Assembly (NCBI GenBank): GCA_028023455.1
Contig: JAQFVV010006199.1
Span: 1,674,001-1,738,000, forward strand
Reading direction: 5' to 3'
DNA: 64,000 nt
Origin: Epiperipatus broadwayi
Taxonomy: Eukaryota > Onychophora > Udeonychophora > Euonychophora > Peripatidae
Positions 61,490 through 64,000 of the stretch are shown here, one piece after another (the stretch's first letter is position 1; each line of letters opens with the position of its first letter). The position numbers and the translations under genes are program-made. The notes beneath the pieces were generated by a model. The model saw only the letters and a program-made list of their open reading frames with translations. It was not told the DNA's origin and did no database searches.

Positions 61490-62300
61490 TAATATTGTTT
61501 TCAATTATGATTAAAGCACTATAATACTTCCAATTTATAGCTTCTCTTTTTTACACACTTCAACAATTTTTCTTACCTAATTCACCAACAATTTTTTTTA
61601 GGCTTTTTATCAAACTTGGTATACAATTTGGGAGTCATTTTATGTATTTATTTATTTTTAGTATAATATCCAGCTCAGTTAAGTTTTTATTGTTCTCGTT
61701 ATCTGAATAATATCATGGATATTTATTTATTATCTCACAAATATTTTGTTAATCTTTTCTAGTTATTTTTAATATATATTTTTTCATAATTCATTTACTG
61801 GTTTGCATTATATACATTTCTATTTTGTTAAGTAAGTTCTTACATGCAGAAGTAAACATTGGCAAAATATATTTATTAAAACTTTTTATTTTAGTCACAT
61901 ATGCATTTGTTTTAAAATTAGAATATTTCTACTGAAACTCATTGTCCTAGTTTTAATTCTGTGATTCTTTTCATTCATTGTTTTCTGTTTTTTTGAAAAT
62001 GCATTGACCATACTTTAGTCTTTTATATTTATCTTTAATTCTATTTCTTTTAATGCATTTTTTACTACTCTAAATCATTATTTATGCCATTGTCAACAAA
62101 ATCCAGATGATTTAATTAATCATTTAATTTTATTTATTTATTGCTTTCATTTTAATCTATTAAGTTTTGGGTAAATGGGATTACTTTTTCATAGCTTTTA
62201 TTAATGTTAATCTTCTTAATGATATCCTGTTGTTCAAATCATTTTTATTGATTTTAGTATGTATTCTTCAGAATTTGACAATATCTTGGATCATGTTCTA
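61490..62300 (-). pseudogene. decayed RTE-like reverse transcriptase C-terminal fragment
   Basis: Reverse-strand reading gives 'NALKEIELKINIK' (about 62070-62030) followed by 'FSKKQKTMNEKNHRI' (about 62000-61950), matching the conserved post-YADD segment of RTE elements (xASKEIGLKINxxKTKxM). Weaker pieces toward 61500 ('IGSIIVL') sit where the WSVxLYGxETW segment belongs. The YADD box itself is not readable. Stops are frequent. It is on the opposite strand to the RTE 3' end at 63.2-63.7 kb, so it is a separate copy. Confidence 0.5.
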
Positions 62301-63240
62301 AAGTTTTAATTACAAATAACTGTTTACAGACATAAATGTAAATGATAACTATATTTATTGTTTTTTTTTTATAACTTTCTTTAATATTTGGATTTGCTGT
62401 TTTGTGCAATAACAAATTTTTAATCCATCTTAGTTCTTTGATTGAGGAGTCCAAACCACTGTGTACATGAATTATAATAGTTAATATCTCTTATAAAACA
62501 ATGTTAAGTCTATGATTCTTAATATCTTTTTTATTTTATTTTTGAATATTAATTTCACTTTTGCATTCTTCCAGTCTTGTGGCTTATTTTTATTATTTAG
62601 ACTTATGTATCTTTTTAATTTTTTTATTTGAATTTATCTATATATATAATTTTATTATTTTCTAGGTCTTTTCCATTTTCCATAATTTAATTGCACTTCT
62701 CTTTTTTGTTTTTCTGATAGATAATTTTTCTTTGTTTGGATTTTTGTCCAGTAACAAAGAATCCAATAATCATTAGAATCACTATGTTCTAACTCTGGAC
62801 TAAGCTGCAATGAAAAATCTGGAAATTTTAAATATAATGCCATTTCTTTAAAATTTAATACTAAAAATATATAAATTATTTCCCATGACTCTTTATAGAT
62901 ATGAAAGATAGAAACTGATAAATAAGAAATGGTAAAAGGAAAAGATATTTTTAGCTTCACTGCTAATTGCTCAGGTTTGGTTATATCATGTTTGGAAAAT
63001 TTGTTTGTGAAAATAGAGAACAATCAGCAATAATTGGACTTCATTATTCCAATAATGAATGTTCTTTAAAAGGCCTGAAAACCTAAAGAGATGATAAAAG
63101 ATTCAGAAGACAGGTTAGTTATTCAATAGCTAGAGTTTATGTTGTATTGATGACGTTTAGTAATAACATTATAATTTTTTTCAGATTGCTTTTATAATAG
63201 TTTGTGATTTTTTTTGAGTGCTAAAACTTAATATTAAAAG
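62301..63240. other. A+T-rich DNA with an unrecognised 122-codon frame
   Basis: The reverse-strand frame 62655-63023 is the longest in this part of the window. It has a hydrophobic middle ('ESWEIIYIFLVLNFKEMALY') and a basic C-terminus ('QKREVQLNYGKWKRPRK'). No domain is recognised. Lying upstream of the RTE-like fragment on the same strand, it could be part of that element, but I cannot align it. Confidence 0.2.
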
Positions 63241-63665
63241 GAAATATGACTGTGTTTGAAAAATATGCTTTACCAGTTTTTGACTTTAAATCACTCAATG
63301 AAGTATGGAGAGATGTATATTAGGAGTAACAAGAAGATATCAAAAACAAAATACATGGATGAGAAAACAATCAAGTGTTACTGACATCATTGAAAGAATT
63401 AAGAAACTGAAGTGGAGTTGGTCTGGTTATATTATTAGAATAGATGATAATAGATGGACAATTAAAATCATAAACTGGATTCCAAGAGATTATAAAAGAT
63501 CTAGAAAGATATCATATGGATAATAGATGGGTGAAATAAGGAAGTGTGTGGGAATGATGCGGAAAAGAGAGGTTGAATGAAGATCAGAGAAGCTGAATTG
63601 AACTTGGAGAGATCTTTATTCTATATTGGATGGATAATAATTGAAAATGATGATGATGATGTTTT
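63241..63665 (+). mobile_element. 3' end of an RTE-like LINE with TGATGA tail
   Basis: 'VFEKYALPVFDF' (63254-63290) matches the segment before the YGxETW motif. It is followed by frame 63305-63523: 'MERCILGVTRRYQKQNTWMR' (the RxMLGI.RRDR.RN class), 'DIIERIKKLKWSWSGYI' and 'DDNRWTIKIINWIPRD' (the KWxWAGHIARxxDxRWTxxxxxWxPRD block). The element end is reached at 63635 ('WRDLYSILDG' in a shifted frame), followed by GATGATGATGATG (63647-63661), the usual RTE tail. Everything upstream (endonuclease, most of RT) is missing, and a small deletion lies between the first two blocks. Only the C-terminal region survives. Confidence 0.85.
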
Positions 63666-63669
63666 TAGT

Positions 63670-64000
63670 AATTTTGCCATCTAAATATATGAGTGCATTT
63701 GTTTATATTATATGCATACCCCTTCCGATTTGAATATATTTAGTTTTACAAGTAATGATTTAATGTCTTTGTGTTATATTTAATAAACATTTTTATAATA
63801 TATATAATTTAAATCCTATTAGAATGTATATTTAGATTAACTGTCCTTTAATAATGATTTATATTTTTTAGAAAAGAATTTAAGTAATTTGAAAATTTAA
63901 AGAAAATACATATCTATATTTTAATCAGATCATAACTTATTTCTATGGACTTTTGTGTATGTGTTTTTGGCCTTAATCTCAAATAAAAATTTGTCATATG
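63670..64000. other. anonymous A+T-rich DNA to window end
   Basis: Nothing recognised on either strand. Confidence 0.45.

Overview
This window looks like nuclear DNA from an animal, most likely an invertebrate with a large, very A+T-rich genome (about three quarters A+T by eye, not computed). The evidence is the absence of long open frames, dense poly-A/poly-T runs and microsatellites, and many decayed retroelements of metazoan type: APE-type LINEs with a CCHC ORF1, RTE-like and Jockey/CR1-like LINEs, a Mag-like Ty3/Gypsy LTR element, tRNA-derived SINEs, and small inverted-repeat elements. The species cannot be named from sequence alone. I found no intact host gene, no tRNA or rRNA gene that I would trust, no CRISPR array and no operon. 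Any host exons present are too short or too unfamiliar to recognise.

Layout. 0-12 kb: A+T-rich DNA with a reverse-strand reverse transcriptase (RT) remnant (1.3-2.4 kb), tRNA-like SINE heads (4.3 and 5.2 kb), a broken LINE ORF1 on the plus strand (7.5-8.7 kb) and two local duplications (9.0-9.5 and 10.26-10.54 kb). 12.7-13.6 kb: a G+C-richer repeat built of about 330-bp units. 13.7-25 kb: mostly anonymous, apart from a second G+C-richer repeat at 21.2-22.3 kb. 25.3-25.7 kb: two MITE-like hairpins side by side. 26.4 kb: a perfect 80-bp duplication. 30.65-31.0 kb: a 160-bp-arm foldback. 33.1-34.9 kb: a plus-strand Jockey/CR1-like LINE tail.

35.1-48.1 kb is the densest part: two long reverse-strand copies (A and B) of one LINE family. 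Each shows ORF1 with a zinc knuckle, an endonuclease and an RT. A third, 5'-truncated copy (C) sits inside the ORF1 of copy A between 12-bp target-site duplications. 49.7-53.1 kb is a complete-ended but internally deleted LTR retrotransposon on the reverse strand, with two ~588-bp LTRs, a 5-bp target-site duplication, a polypurine tract, and gag, protease and integrase remnants, but no RT.

53-64 kb: mostly anonymous DNA with two foldbacks (56.7-57.0 and 59.6-60.1 kb), a striking compound GATA/GACA/GATG/GATT satellite (58.1-58.3 kb), a reverse-strand RTE-like fragment (61.5-62.3 kb) and a plus-strand RTE-like 3' end with its TGATGA tail (63.2-63.7 kb).

The window therefore reads as an intergenic or intronic graveyard of transposable elements. 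The most informative items are the nested LINE, the deleted Gypsy element with perfect target-site duplication, and the cluster of foldback elements. I did not find a convincing undescribed functional system.
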